From assembly GCA_964627045.1 (NCBI GenBank), contig CAZVIK010000027.1:1-30620 (forward strand): a stretch of 30,620 nt of DNA, in the 5' to 3' direction. Each line of letters begins with the position of its first letter. The first letter of the stretch is position 1. A model generated the notes under the pieces. The model worked only from the letters and a program-made list of their open reading frames with translations. It had not been told where the DNA came from and did not search any database. Below, piece after piece: positions 1 to 6,756 of this stretch. This DNA comes from CAZVIK01 sp964627045 (lineage in GTDB: Bacteria > Acidobacteriota > Terriglobia > Bryobacterales > Bryobacteraceae). The position numbers were made by a program, and so were the translations under genes.

Positions 1-49
1 GATCCGGCGCCGGTAGTGACTGGAGTTCAGACGTGTGCTCTTCCGATCT
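1..49. other. Illumina adapter contamination at contig end
   Basis: Bases 16-49 match the 34-nt Illumina indexed-library read-2 primer/adapter, from GTGACTGGAGTTC to GCTCTTCCGATCT. Bases 1-15 before it fit an index preceded by GAT, the last three bases of the P7 adapter, but I cannot name the index. Genomic sequence starts at about base 50. The stretch was not trimmed before assembly, so anything translated from it is artificial. Confidence 0.95.
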
Positions 50-50
50 A

Positions 51-1214
51 GACAAAAACATCCAGGGGATTTTCGTAGGGACGCCCGACCACTGGCACAC
101 CATGCTCACGGTGATGGCCTGCGCCGCTGGCAAAGATGTGTACGTCGAAAAGCCGCTGACGGTCTACGTCAACGAAGGCAAGTGGATGATCCAGGCCAGG
201 GACAAGTACAAGCGCCAGGTGATCGTTGGCAATCAACGCAACCAGAACCCGGCCCACCTGGAGGCCCGGAAGATCATCAAGAGCGGGGTCCTCGGGAAGA
301 TCCATATGGTCAAGTTGGCGGGAAGCACCCGCAACGTCTATCCGGGATTCGGCAAGACGCCGGTCGAGAATCCTCCGGCGGACCTCGATTACGAGATGTG
401 GCTTGGCCCGGCTCCCAAGAAGCCCTACCAGAATCACCGGGCTCTGTACCATTTCCGCTGGTTCTGGGATTACTCGGGCGGACAGTTGACCAATCTCGGC
501 GCCCACAGCATCTCCGCGTTCCTGCGGACGATGGACGTGAAGGGACCGAACAAGATCGTCTCTTTCGGCGGCCGCGAACTGCTGGAAGACGACGGCGAAA
601 CCCCGGACACCCAGGAAGTCATCTATGAGTTCCCCGAGGGCTTCCGCATGACCACGGAGATCCGCGAGGCCAACGCCTACCGCGTCAGTTCGGGTTCGGT
701 GGTGATGGGGACCAAGGGAAACCTCGTCCTGGGAAGCAACACGATCGTGTCGGAGATGCGCGGCAACCCGTTCAACTCGGTTCCACGCGGCGGCGACGGG
801 CACCCCATCGGTGGAGTTGTCTACGACGACACCAAGCCGGTACCGTGGATCGCTGGTCTCCCGGCGGCCGAAGCGCCGGCGGCCGGCGCTCGCCGCGAGC
901 GCGGGGCGCCCCGGCCTGCCAGCACCCTGGCTCCCGCGGATTTCCCCGGCGAGGACATGCTGTACCTCAATCAGCGCGACTTCGTCGAGTGCATCCGGGA
1001 TCGCAACCGCAAGCCGGTATGCGACCTGGAGACGGGCCACCGGACGGCGATCATGTGCAACCTGGGGAACATGTCGCTTCGCCTCGGCGGGCGTGTCATC
1101 AGGTGGGACCCCGAAAAAGAGGAAGTCATCGGCGACAAGGAAGCTTCCGCCATGTGCACTCCGCAGTACCGCGCTCCTTGGGACGGCGTGTTGCGCGGCC
1201 TCATTAAGGTCTAA
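51..1214 (+). CDS. Gfo/Idh/MocA-family oxidoreductase, 5'-truncated
   Basis: This is the remaining 387 residues of an NAD(P)-dependent sugar or polyol dehydrogenase-like protein. The N-terminal Rossmann beta strand and glycine-rich dinucleotide loop are lost at the contig edge; an apparent GTG start at 33 lies in adapter sequence and is not real. What remains shows the family signature: a TPDHWH segment, then VEKPLT, whose EKP lysine is catalytic in this fold. An alpha/beta C-terminal substrate domain follows. The C-terminal tail (RVIRWDPEKEEVIGD...) is typical of the many secreted or cytosolic Gfo/Idh/MocA paralogues of Acidobacteria and Planctomycetes. The substrate cannot be told from sequence. 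The TAA stop is followed by a hairpin, and the next gene (amtB) is unrelated. Confidence 0.88.
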   Translation, partial: DKNIQGIFVGTPDHWHTMLTVMACAAGKDVYVEKPLTVYVNEGKWMIQARDKYKRQVIVGNQRNQNPAHLEARKIIKSGVLGKIHMVKLAGSTRNVYPGFGKTPVENPPADLDYEMWLGPAPKKPYQNHRALYHFRWFWDYSGGQLTNLGAHSISAFLRTMDVKGPNKIVSFGGRELLEDDGETPDTQEVIYEFPEGFRMTTEIREANAYRVSSGSVVMGTKGNLVLGSNTIVSEMRGNPFNSVPRGGDGHPIGGVVYDDTKPVPWIAGLPAAEAPAAGARRERGAPRPASTLAPADFPGEDMLYLNQRDFVECIRDRNRKPVCDLETGHRTAIMCNLGNMSLRLGGRVIRWDPEKEEVIGDKEASAMCTPQYRAPWDGVLRGLIKV

Positions 1215-1236
1215 CGCGACCCAGTCCCGCCCACCG

Positions 1237-1279
1237 GCAGGGGCCGACCGTCTGACCGAACTCGGAGGCCGGCCCCTGC
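1237..1279 (+). terminator. Hairpin after the oxidoreductase, weak terminator candidate
   Basis: A perfect 10-bp inverted repeat (GCAGGGGCCG at 1237-1246, CGGCCCCTGC at 1270-1279) lies 23 nt after the stop codon. There is no T-tract after it, so intrinsic termination is doubtful. Confidence 0.35.
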
Positions 1280-1369
1280 GTCTAGACCCCTTCGGCGCCC
1301 GGCCATAGGCGTCTCTTATCGCCTCCATTTAAAACTTCGATGGCGAGCCCGGATGTACGTCCTTTACGA

Positions 1370-1385
1370 TGGCTCCTAGCTCGCC
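1370..1385 (+). promoter_or_regulatory. Possible sigma-54 (-24/-12) promoter for amtB
   Basis: The stretch TGGCTCCTAGCTCGCC has the invariant GG and GC spaced by exactly 10 bases and matches 8 of 12 defined positions of TGGCACG-N4-TTGCW. It lies 38 nt before the proposed amtB start, the right distance for a transcription start near 1397. Control of amtB-glnK by sigma-54 and NtrC is well known in Proteobacteria. In GC-rich DNA such a match can arise by chance, and no NtrC binding site is recognised. Confidence 0.3.
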
Positions 1386-1411
1386 CCGTCTGCCAGCCAA
1401 TACTCCATGTT

Positions 1412-1426
1412 GAGGAGACCACGTTG
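1412..1426 (+). promoter_or_regulatory. Shine-Dalgarno that sets a TTG start for amtB
   Basis: GAGGAG at 1412-1417 sits 6 nt before an in-frame TTG at 1424. The ATG at 1340 has no such site, and starting there would add 28 residues of non-hydrophobic sequence in front of the signal peptide. Confidence 0.7.
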
Positions 1427-2806
1427 TCGGTACGGCTTTTCGCGGTTCTACTACTGGTTGCTTCCACTTTGTCCGCACAGGCACCCGCCAGCGGCACTTC
1501 AGATGCGGCGCTGCTGATGGCTGCCGTCAAGTCCTCCCAGATGGCCGGCGATAACGCCTGGATGCTGGTCAGTTCCGCGCTGGTCCTTATGATGACCGGC
1601 CCCGGGTTGGCGCTGTTCTATTGCGGTCTGGTGCGGAAGAAGAACGTCCTGGGCACCATGATGCAAAGCTTCGCCATGATGGCCGTCATCACGCTGTTGT
1701 GGGCCGTCTGCGGCTATAGCCTGGTATTCGCGCCGGGGAACCCCTTCCTCGGCGACCTGCGCTATGCGTTTCTCCGCGGCGTCGGGGCGGAGCCCAACGC
1801 GACCTACGCCCCCACCATCCCGCACCAGACGTTCATGGTCTACCAGATGATGTTCGCCATCATCACGCCGGCGCTCATCAGCGGTGCGTTCGCCGAACGC
1901 GTCCGCTTCAGCGCGATGCTCTGGTTTTCCACTCTATGGGCCTTTCTGGTGTACTTCCCGGTCGCGCACATGGTGTGGGGTGAGGGCGGGTTTTTGAACG
2001 CCAGCCTTGGCGGGCACATCCCGGTTCTCGATTTCGCCGGAGGAACCGTCGTGCACATCACATCGGGCTTCTCGGCACTCGTCACCGCCCTCTACATCGG
2101 CCGGCGGTCCGGCTATCCCGACGAGCCGATGAAACCCCACAGCCTCGTGCTGAGTTTCGTCGGCGCGTGCCTGTTGTGGGTGGGCTGGTTTGGATTCAAC
2201 GCGGGCAGCGCTTTGGCGGCGTCGCCACTGGCCACGAGCGCATTCGTTGCCACTCACTTCGCCTCGGCGGCCGGGGCTGTTTCCTGGATGGTGGCGGAGC
2301 GGTTGCGTAGCGGCAAGGCCAGCGTGCTTGGTGCGATTTCGGGTGCGGTGGCCGGGTTGGCCACGGTCACCCAGGGCGCTGGTTTCGTGCAACCGTTTAG
2401 CGCGGTTCTTATTGGTTTGGTGGCCGGGGCGCTGTGCTATCTCATGGTGGCCGCCGTCAAGGTTCGGCTGAACTACGACGACTCGCTCGACGCATTCGGC
2501 GTTCACGGCGTCGGAGGGCTGACGGGCTGCCTGCTGACCGGCGTTTTCGCCACCAACGCCGTCAACAGTTCGCTGAAGCTCTCCGATGGGCGACTGGTCG
2601 CCCTGGGTTGGGTCGACGGTTTTGCCGCGCGTGTCGGCTATCAAGCCGTTGGGGCAGCCATCGGGATCGCTTTCGCTGCGGTGGGAACGCTGGTGGCGTT
2701 GAAGGTCACGGGTTGGATCACGCCTCTCCGAGTCGACGATCGCGACGAGTCGGCCGGCATGGATCTGACCCTGCACGGCGAAGAAGGGTACAATTTCGAA
2801 GCGTAA
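1424..2806 (+). CDS. amtB: Ammonium transporter AmtB
   Basis: Inner-membrane channel for ammonium/ammonia uptake, 460 residues from the TTG start. A signal peptide of about 18 residues (SVRLFAVLLLVASTLSAQA) precedes the mature chain, as in many Amt proteins. Eleven or so hydrophobic segments follow. Recognisable landmarks are DNAWMLVSSALVLMMTGPGL at the first helix, GLVRKKNVLGT, the pore segment GGTVVHITSG with the first of the twin pore histidines, and DAFGVHGVGGLTG with the second. The adjoining glnK starts 3 nt after the stop, the usual partner arrangement in which the PII trimer plugs the channel when nitrogen is plentiful. A TTG start with a strong ribosome-binding site and a possible sigma-54 promoter lie upstream. 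An alternative ATG start at 1340 is less likely. Confidence 0.95.
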   Translation: MSVRLFAVLLLVASTLSAQAPASGTSDAALLMAAVKSSQMAGDNAWMLVSSALVLMMTGPGLALFYCGLVRKKNVLGTMMQSFAMMAVITLLWAVCGYSLVFAPGNPFLGDLRYAFLRGVGAEPNATYAPTIPHQTFMVYQMMFAIITPALISGAFAERVRFSAMLWFSTLWAFLVYFPVAHMVWGEGGFLNASLGGHIPVLDFAGGTVVHITSGFSALVTALYIGRRSGYPDEPMKPHSLVLSFVGACLLWVGWFGFNAGSALAASPLATSAFVATHFASAAGAVSWMVAERLRSGKASVLGAISGAVAGLATVTQGAGFVQPFSAVLIGLVAGALCYLMVAAVKVRLNYDDSLDAFGVHGVGGLTGCLLTGVFATNAVNSSLKLSDGRLVALGWVDGFAARVGYQAVGAAIGIAFAAVGTLVALKVTGWITPLRVDDRDESAGMDLTLHGEEGYNFEA

Positions 2807-2809
2807 GCC

Positions 2810-3148
2810 ATGTACAGAATCGAAGCGATCATCCAACCGTTCAAGCTGGACGCCGTCAAGGAAGCCCTGACGGCCATCGGCATCAGCGGCATCACCGTCT
2901 TTGAGGTCCGCGGGCACGGGCGCCAGGGTGGCCATAAGGAGGTCTATCGGGGCCGTGAGTACGACGTCGATCTTCTGCCCAAGATCATGCTGGAGATGAT
3001 TGTCCCCGACGGCCGCAAGGACGAAGTGATTCAGGCGGTGACGGACGCCGCGCGAACCGGCAAGATCGGAGACGGCAAGATCTTTGTTTCCGAGGTCCAC
3101 GAGGCCATTCGTATCCGCGACGACCAACGGGGCGAGTTGGCCCTGTAG
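2810..3148 (+). CDS. glnK: PII nitrogen regulatory protein (GlnK/GlnB)
   Basis: A full-length 112-residue PII signal protein. It senses ATP/ADP and 2-oxoglutarate and reports nitrogen status. The T-loop is present with Tyr51 in YRGREYDVD, the residue uridylylated by GlnD in enterics, and Tyr46 is also present. The second PII signature, TGKIGDGKIFV, and the C-terminal RIRDDQRGELAL are intact. It begins 3 nt after amtB and has no strong ribosome-binding site of its own, so translation is probably coupled. Adjacency to amtB favours the GlnK role of blocking the ammonium channel; the name glnB cannot be excluded. No hairpin separates it from the following fucosidase gene, which starts 21 nt downstream. 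Confidence 0.95.
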   Translation: MYRIEAIIQPFKLDAVKEALTAIGISGITVFEVRGHGRQGGHKEVYRGREYDVDLLPKIMLEMIVPDGRKDEVIQAVTDAARTGKIGDGKIFVSEVHEAIRIRDDQRGELAL

Positions 3149-3169
3149 ACAACACGCCCGGAAAGCGAA

Positions 3170-4483
3170 ATGATAGGGGGCATGTCAAGAAGGCTCCTCG
3201 CGTCGCTCTCGATTGGCGTCTTGGCTGCCGTGGCGGCCGTGGCCCAGTCCTCCCCGCCCAACAAAGCCAACCTGCAATCCCGCGCCTGGTTCCAAGATGC
3301 GAAGTTCGGGCTCTTCGTTCACTGGGGCGTGTACAGCGTTCTGGGGACCGGCGAATGGGTGATGGAGAGCCAGAAGATCCCCATCGCCGAATACGAAAAG
3401 CTCCCCGCCCGCTTCAACCCCACGTCGTTTGACGCGGCCGCGTGGGTCTCGATGGCGAAGAATGCGGGGATGAAGTACATTACGATTACCAGCAAGCACC
3501 ACGACGGCTTCGCCATGTTCGCTACCAAACAGAACAGGTGGAACATCGTGGACGCCACGCCCTACGGCAAGGACCCCCTCAAGATGCTGGCCGATGAATG
3601 CCGCAGGCAGGGGCTGAAGCTGTTCTTCTACCATTCGCAACTGGACTGGCATCACCCCGATTACTTCCCGCGCGGAAACACGGGCAAGTCCGCCGGCCGC
3701 CCGGAGGACGGCGACTTTAACCGGTACCTCGACTTCATGGATGCGCAACTCACCGAGTTGCTCACCAACTACGGCGACCTCGGCGGCATCTGGTTCGACG
3801 GCATGTGGGACAAACCCAAGGCGGATTGGCGGCTGCAACAGACCTATAGCTTGATTCACCGCCTGCAGCCGGCGGCCCTGGTGGGCAGTAACCATCATTT
3901 GAAGCCGTTTGACGGGGAAGACTTCCAGATGTTCGAAAAAGACCTTCCCGGCCAGAACACGGCGGGCTTCAGCGCGGGTTCCGAGATTGGTGCGCTGCCG
4001 CTGGAGACCTGTGAAACCATCAACGGCGCCTGGGGCTACAACAAGAACGACAGGCGCTTCAAGTCCACGCGCGATCTCATCCATTACCTTGTGCGCGCCG
4101 CCGGTCACAACGCAAACTTCCTCCTGAATGTCGGTCCGATGCCCGACGGGACCATCCAGCCGGAATTCCAGACTCGGCTGGCAGAGATGGGCCAGTGGTT
4201 GAAGATCAACGGAGAGGCCATCTACGGAACGCGCGGCGGTCCATTCCCCCCGCGGAGTTGGGGCGCCGTCACGCAGAGGGGCAACAAGATTTACGTGCAC
4301 ATCCTAGATTGGAAGGACGAGCTGCTGGCGTTGCCGAAGCTGCCTGGGGTCAAGAGCGCGGCCATGCTGGCCGGCGGGGCCAGGGTCGAAGTGCAGCAAA
4401 TGCCCGCCGGAACCGTGCTACGGCTGCCGGTGAATCAACTGGACCCGCTCGGAACGGTAGTTGTGCTGGAGATCGCAAGGTAG
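3170..4483 (+). CDS. Secreted GH29 alpha-L-fucosidase
   Basis: Glycoside hydrolase family 29 enzyme of 437 residues that would release alpha-linked L-fucose from plant, algal or animal glycans. An N-terminal signal peptide (to about VAQS, residues 24-27) predicts export. The catalytic barrel starts at WFQDAKFGLFVHWG (residues 40-53), continues through ITSKHHDGFAMF (residues 107-118), and carries the nucleophile Asp210 in GGIWFDGMWD. The acid/base residue is variable in this family and I do not assign it. A short beta-sandwich follows the barrel, with no extra carbohydrate-binding domain. The ATG at 3170 has GGAAAG 4 nt upstream; ATG 3182 is an alternative. It lies just behind amtB-glnK and could be read through from there. 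It converges with mntP. Confidence 0.93.
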   Translation: MIGGMSRRLLASLSIGVLAAVAAVAQSSPPNKANLQSRAWFQDAKFGLFVHWGVYSVLGTGEWVMESQKIPIAEYEKLPARFNPTSFDAAAWVSMAKNAGMKYITITSKHHDGFAMFATKQNRWNIVDATPYGKDPLKMLADECRRQGLKLFFYHSQLDWHHPDYFPRGNTGKSAGRPEDGDFNRYLDFMDAQLTELLTNYGDLGGIWFDGMWDKPKADWRLQQTYSLIHRLQPAALVGSNHHLKPFDGEDFQMFEKDLPGQNTAGFSAGSEIGALPLETCETINGAWGYNKNDRRFKSTRDLIHYLVRAAGHNANFLLNVGPMPDGTIQPEFQTRLAEMGQWLKINGEAIYGTRGGPFPPRSWGAVTQRGNKIYVHILDWKDELLALPKLPGVKSAAMLAGGARVEVQQMPAGTVLRLPVNQLDPLGTVVVLEIAR

Positions 4484-4511
4484 TCCGCCGCGTGACAGCG
4501 ATGCCTGCGGC

Positions 4512-5078
4512 CTACGCTGACAGGTGCTCCAGCAGGATCTTGACTCCGATGCCCATCAGGATCAGGCCCCCGAGCACCTCCACGCGCCTGCCCCAGGCCA
4601 GGCCAATTCGACGGCCAATCGCCATCCCCGCCGCCGTGAAGGCCGCCGCAACCATCCCGATCACCAGCGCCGGAGCGAAGATGGATGCGCCAAGCATGGC
4701 GAGTGATAGCCCCACGGCGAGGGCATCGATGCTGGTCGCGACAGACAAAACCACCAGGGACCAACCGGCGGTCGGGTCGTTCAAGGCGGGCTGTTCGCTA
4801 TCATCGCGAGCCAAGGCTTCCCACAGCATCTTGCCGCCCACCAGGACCAACAAGCCGAACGCGATCCAATGGTCGAAGGCGGAAACGTAGACCTGCAGCG
4901 CGGCGCCGGCCAGCCACCCGAGCACCGGCATCAACGCCTGGAAGAGGCCGAAGTGAAACGCGAGCCGGAATACCCGCCGCGGCGTGAGGGGGTTCAGCGT
5001 GATTCCCGCGACGATGGCCACGGCAAAGGCGTCCATCGCCAGTGCCACGGCCACCCCCCCGAGGCTTAACCAACCCAT
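4512..5078 (-). CDS. mntP: Manganese efflux pump MntP
   Basis: An inner-membrane protein of 188 residues, matching the usual MntP length, with six hydrophobic segments in two related halves. Each half carries the conserved acidic motif of the family: AMDAFAV near the N-terminus and SIDALAVGLS in the second half. Family members export Mn(II) and protect against manganese excess. I chose the ATG at 5078 because the protein then begins directly with the first membrane helix (MGWLSLGGVAVALAMDAF) and GAAGGAAGA-like purine sequence lies about 12 nt upstream; an ATG at 5114 would add 12 charged residues. Many mntP genes are controlled by MntR or by the yybP-ykoY manganese riboswitch; I looked for the latter upstream and found no convincing match. 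Confidence 0.88.
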   Translation of the reverse strand: MGWLSLGGVAVALAMDAFAVAIVAGITLNPLTPRRVFRLAFHFGLFQALMPVLGWLAGAALQVYVSAFDHWIAFGLLVLVGGKMLWEALARDDSEQPALNDPTAGWSLVVLSVATSIDALAVGLSLAMLGASIFAPALVIGMVAAAFTAAGMAIGRRIGLAWGRRVEVLGGLILMGIGVKILLEHLSA

Positions 5079-5373
5079 GTCGCGCCGAGATCTTCCTTCA
5101 TGCCTACGCCTCATTCAATCATCCCCTCCCGAACCGCGTCCCCGCAATCCCCGGGCGGGATCGGCGCGACAAGGCTTCCACGGGGGTAGTTGGACTTGGC
5201 AGCGGAGCAGGGCAGCCGCAAGTTTACACGCGGTGTTTACCGGGCGGGCATAGCCCAGTGCCGGCCGCTTGCTCCAATACAGAGACCGTTGCGTGGCGGG
5301 CCTTGAGCCGCCGCAATGAAACCAGCGGGTTTGAGGCTGCGGCTATTGCAGGGGTCCAGAAAGGAGCGAAGTC
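5079..5373. other. Gap between divergent mntP and cupin genes
   Basis: This 295-nt gap should hold promoters for both genes but no clear -35/-10 pair stands out. Visible structure: GGAGCA near 5203 and TGCTCC near 5271 bracket a GC-rich segment; GTTTAC occurs twice as a direct repeat, 13 nt apart (about 5222 and 5235). GC-rich arms GGCGG/CCGCC with TTGC/GCAA lie around 5289-5317. These could fold in RNA of either strand, but no named RNA family is recognised. Confidence 0.35.
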
Positions 5374-5730
5374 GTGCCAAAAGTTGAGAAGAAAAGCCTC
5401 TCTCGTGCAGAGGAAGTTCGAGAGTTCGACAAGGGCCGCCTGGAAGTGACCACAGTGGGCGGTGTCACTTTTGGCCGGGCCACATTGCAGCCGGGGTGGC
5501 GATGGTCAACGTCGGTGAAACCCATCGCCGGAGGTGTGAGTTGCCAGGCGCCACACCTGCAATACCATGTCTCGGGTCGTTTGCGAGTGGTCATGGACGA
5601 CGGGAGCGAGACGGAGTTCGGCCCCGGGGACGTCGGCTCGATCCCGCCCGGTCATGACGCTTGGGTGGTAGGATCCGAACCCGTGGTAATCGTGGACGTC
5701 CAAGGAATGGCCGACTACGCAAAAAGATAA
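5374..5730 (+). CDS. Small single-domain cupin protein
   Basis: A 118-residue cytosolic protein made of one cupin (double-stranded beta-helix) domain. The first conserved motif is around CQAPHLQYHVSGRLRVVMDD and the second is around GDVGSIPPGHDAWVVG. Of the usual metal-binding His/Glu set only some histidines are visible (PHLQYH in motif 1, PGHDAW in motif 2), so metal binding is plausible but unproven. The GTG start at 5374 is fixed by AGGAG at 5362-5366, 7 nt upstream. Proteins of this size are often annotated as cupins of unknown role; the substrate or ligand is not evident. It stands alone, divergent from mntP and convergent with the PEP-CTERM gene. Confidence 0.85.
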   Translation: MPKVEKKSLSRAEEVREFDKGRLEVTTVGGVTFGRATLQPGWRWSTSVKPIAGGVSCQAPHLQYHVSGRLRVVMDDGSETEFGPGDVGSIPPGHDAWVVGSEPVVIVDVQGMADYAKR

Positions 5731-5895
5731 CTGCTGGCAGAAACGCCTCGGTGGACAAGGCAGCGGATGAAATGTGGCCAAACGTTGCCGGAGTATCGCC
5801 GGGCTGCCACGCGGCCTCGCAAAGCGGCCGCCGACGGTGCCGCGTTGAGGCGCGAATTTGGAAAAGGCTGCGACGCTGCCGGATGAGTAAGGCCG

Positions 5896-6462
5896 TTACT
5901 GCCGTTGACGCCTGCGGCGCGCCAGCCAAGCCGCGCCGAGCAGTCCCGCCGGCAACGTCATCCACGTCGCGGGTTCGGGGACGGGTTCGCCGAAAGTCAG
6001 GTCCAGAGACACGATGGTGTCGGAATCCCCTGTATCGCCCCAGAAATCGAGCCCCTGCCAGTTGATCCAGATGTTGTCGGCGTCGAAGGAAATCCGGCTG
6101 GCGTCGAGGCCCACCATGTTCGTCACCGGATTGATGCTGACTCCCGTAATGCTGGGCGCGCCATCATACACGTCGTAAAAATGCAGGCCGTTGAATGTGG
6201 CCTCGGTCCACCAGGAAGACGAGTTATAGGTGATGTAGATGTTAGCGCTCGACAGGTCGATGTTCGTGCGTGGGTCGCTGCCTGGAAAGCCGGACAACTC
6301 CACGCCAGGCCCCACGACGACGTTCGCAGTGTCAATGAGGTCGGTCAGATCCGGGTAAAAGTAGTTGGTCTGGATCGTGACGCCGGTCAGACTTGCAAAC
6401 GCCGGCACCATCCCCATCAGCGCGAGCCCAACAGCCACGGTCAACAACTTCATCAGTCTCAT
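5896..6462 (-). CDS. PEP-CTERM sorting-domain protein
   Basis: An exported surface protein of 188 residues. The N-terminus has a signal peptide (MRLMKLLTVAVGLALMGMVPAFA). The C-terminus is a classic PEP-CTERM signal: VPEPATW, a hydrophobic segment LPAGLLGAAWLA, then RRRRQRQ. The exosortase system recognises this tail and is usually linked to exopolysaccharide. The roughly 140 residues between are rich in Asn, Asp, Ser and aromatic residues, look like a beta-rich domain and match no family I can name. The ATG at 6462 has GGAG 6 nt upstream; an open frame continues upstream to 6537 but adds a non-signal Arg-rich extension. No exosortase gene is in the window. A strong -10 box lies about 100 nt upstream. 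Confidence 0.88.
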   Translation of the reverse strand: MRLMKLLTVAVGLALMGMVPAFASLTGVTIQTNYFYPDLTDLIDTANVVVGPGVELSGFPGSDPRTNIDLSSANIYITYNSSSWWTEATFNGLHFYDVYDGAPSITGVSINPVTNMVGLDASRISFDADNIWINWQGLDFWGDTGDSDTIVSLDLTFGEPVPEPATWMTLPAGLLGAAWLARRRRQRQ

Positions 6463-6560
6463 CACCTTCTCCTGTCGGTCCCCTGGGTGACTTCGCCTCG
6501 CCCCATGAGGGGTGCAAGCACGCCCCGGCAGCGCCACACTCTCGGCGTCCGGAAAGGATC

Positions 6561-6566
6561 ATTATA
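6561..6566 (-). promoter_or_regulatory. -10 box (TATAAT) for the PEP-CTERM gene
   Basis: The minus strand reads a perfect TATAAT, about 98 nt before the start codon. The -35 position (around 6584-6589) reads CTTTTC or GCTTTT, a poor match. The implied leader is about 90 nt. Confidence 0.45.
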
Positions 6567-6600
6567 CACTCGATTTCACCGCGAAAAGCCCCGATTCTCC

Positions 6601-6649
6601 ACTAGTTCGGTGCTCTGGGCACTAGGACTGGGGTGGGCCGAGTACTAGT
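6601..6649. repeat. Imperfect inverted repeat between tolC and the PEP-CTERM gene
   Basis: ACTAGTTCGG at 6601-6610 pairs with CCGAGTACTAGT at 6638-6649 with two unpaired bases; a small GTGC/GCAC hairpin lies inside the loop. It sits after the tolC stop on the minus strand, so it may act as a terminator, but no T-tract follows. Confidence 0.3.
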
Positions 6650-6756
6650 AGCCGGCCGCGGTCAGCCCGTTTCCCCGTCACGCAAAGGGGCGTAGGGCGG
6701 TCACGGATGGTCGCGGCAACTTCGATCGCACTCTCAGCTTCGGCGCGGATCCGGGC

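Noticed and set aside
33..50. GTG at 33 as the start of the oxidoreductase gene
   Set aside because: It is inside the adapter sequence, and the gene's true N-terminus lies outside the contig.
5079..5373. yybP-ykoY manganese riboswitch upstream of mntP
   Set aside because: I could not find the conserved stem and loop sequences of this riboswitch on the mntP strand.
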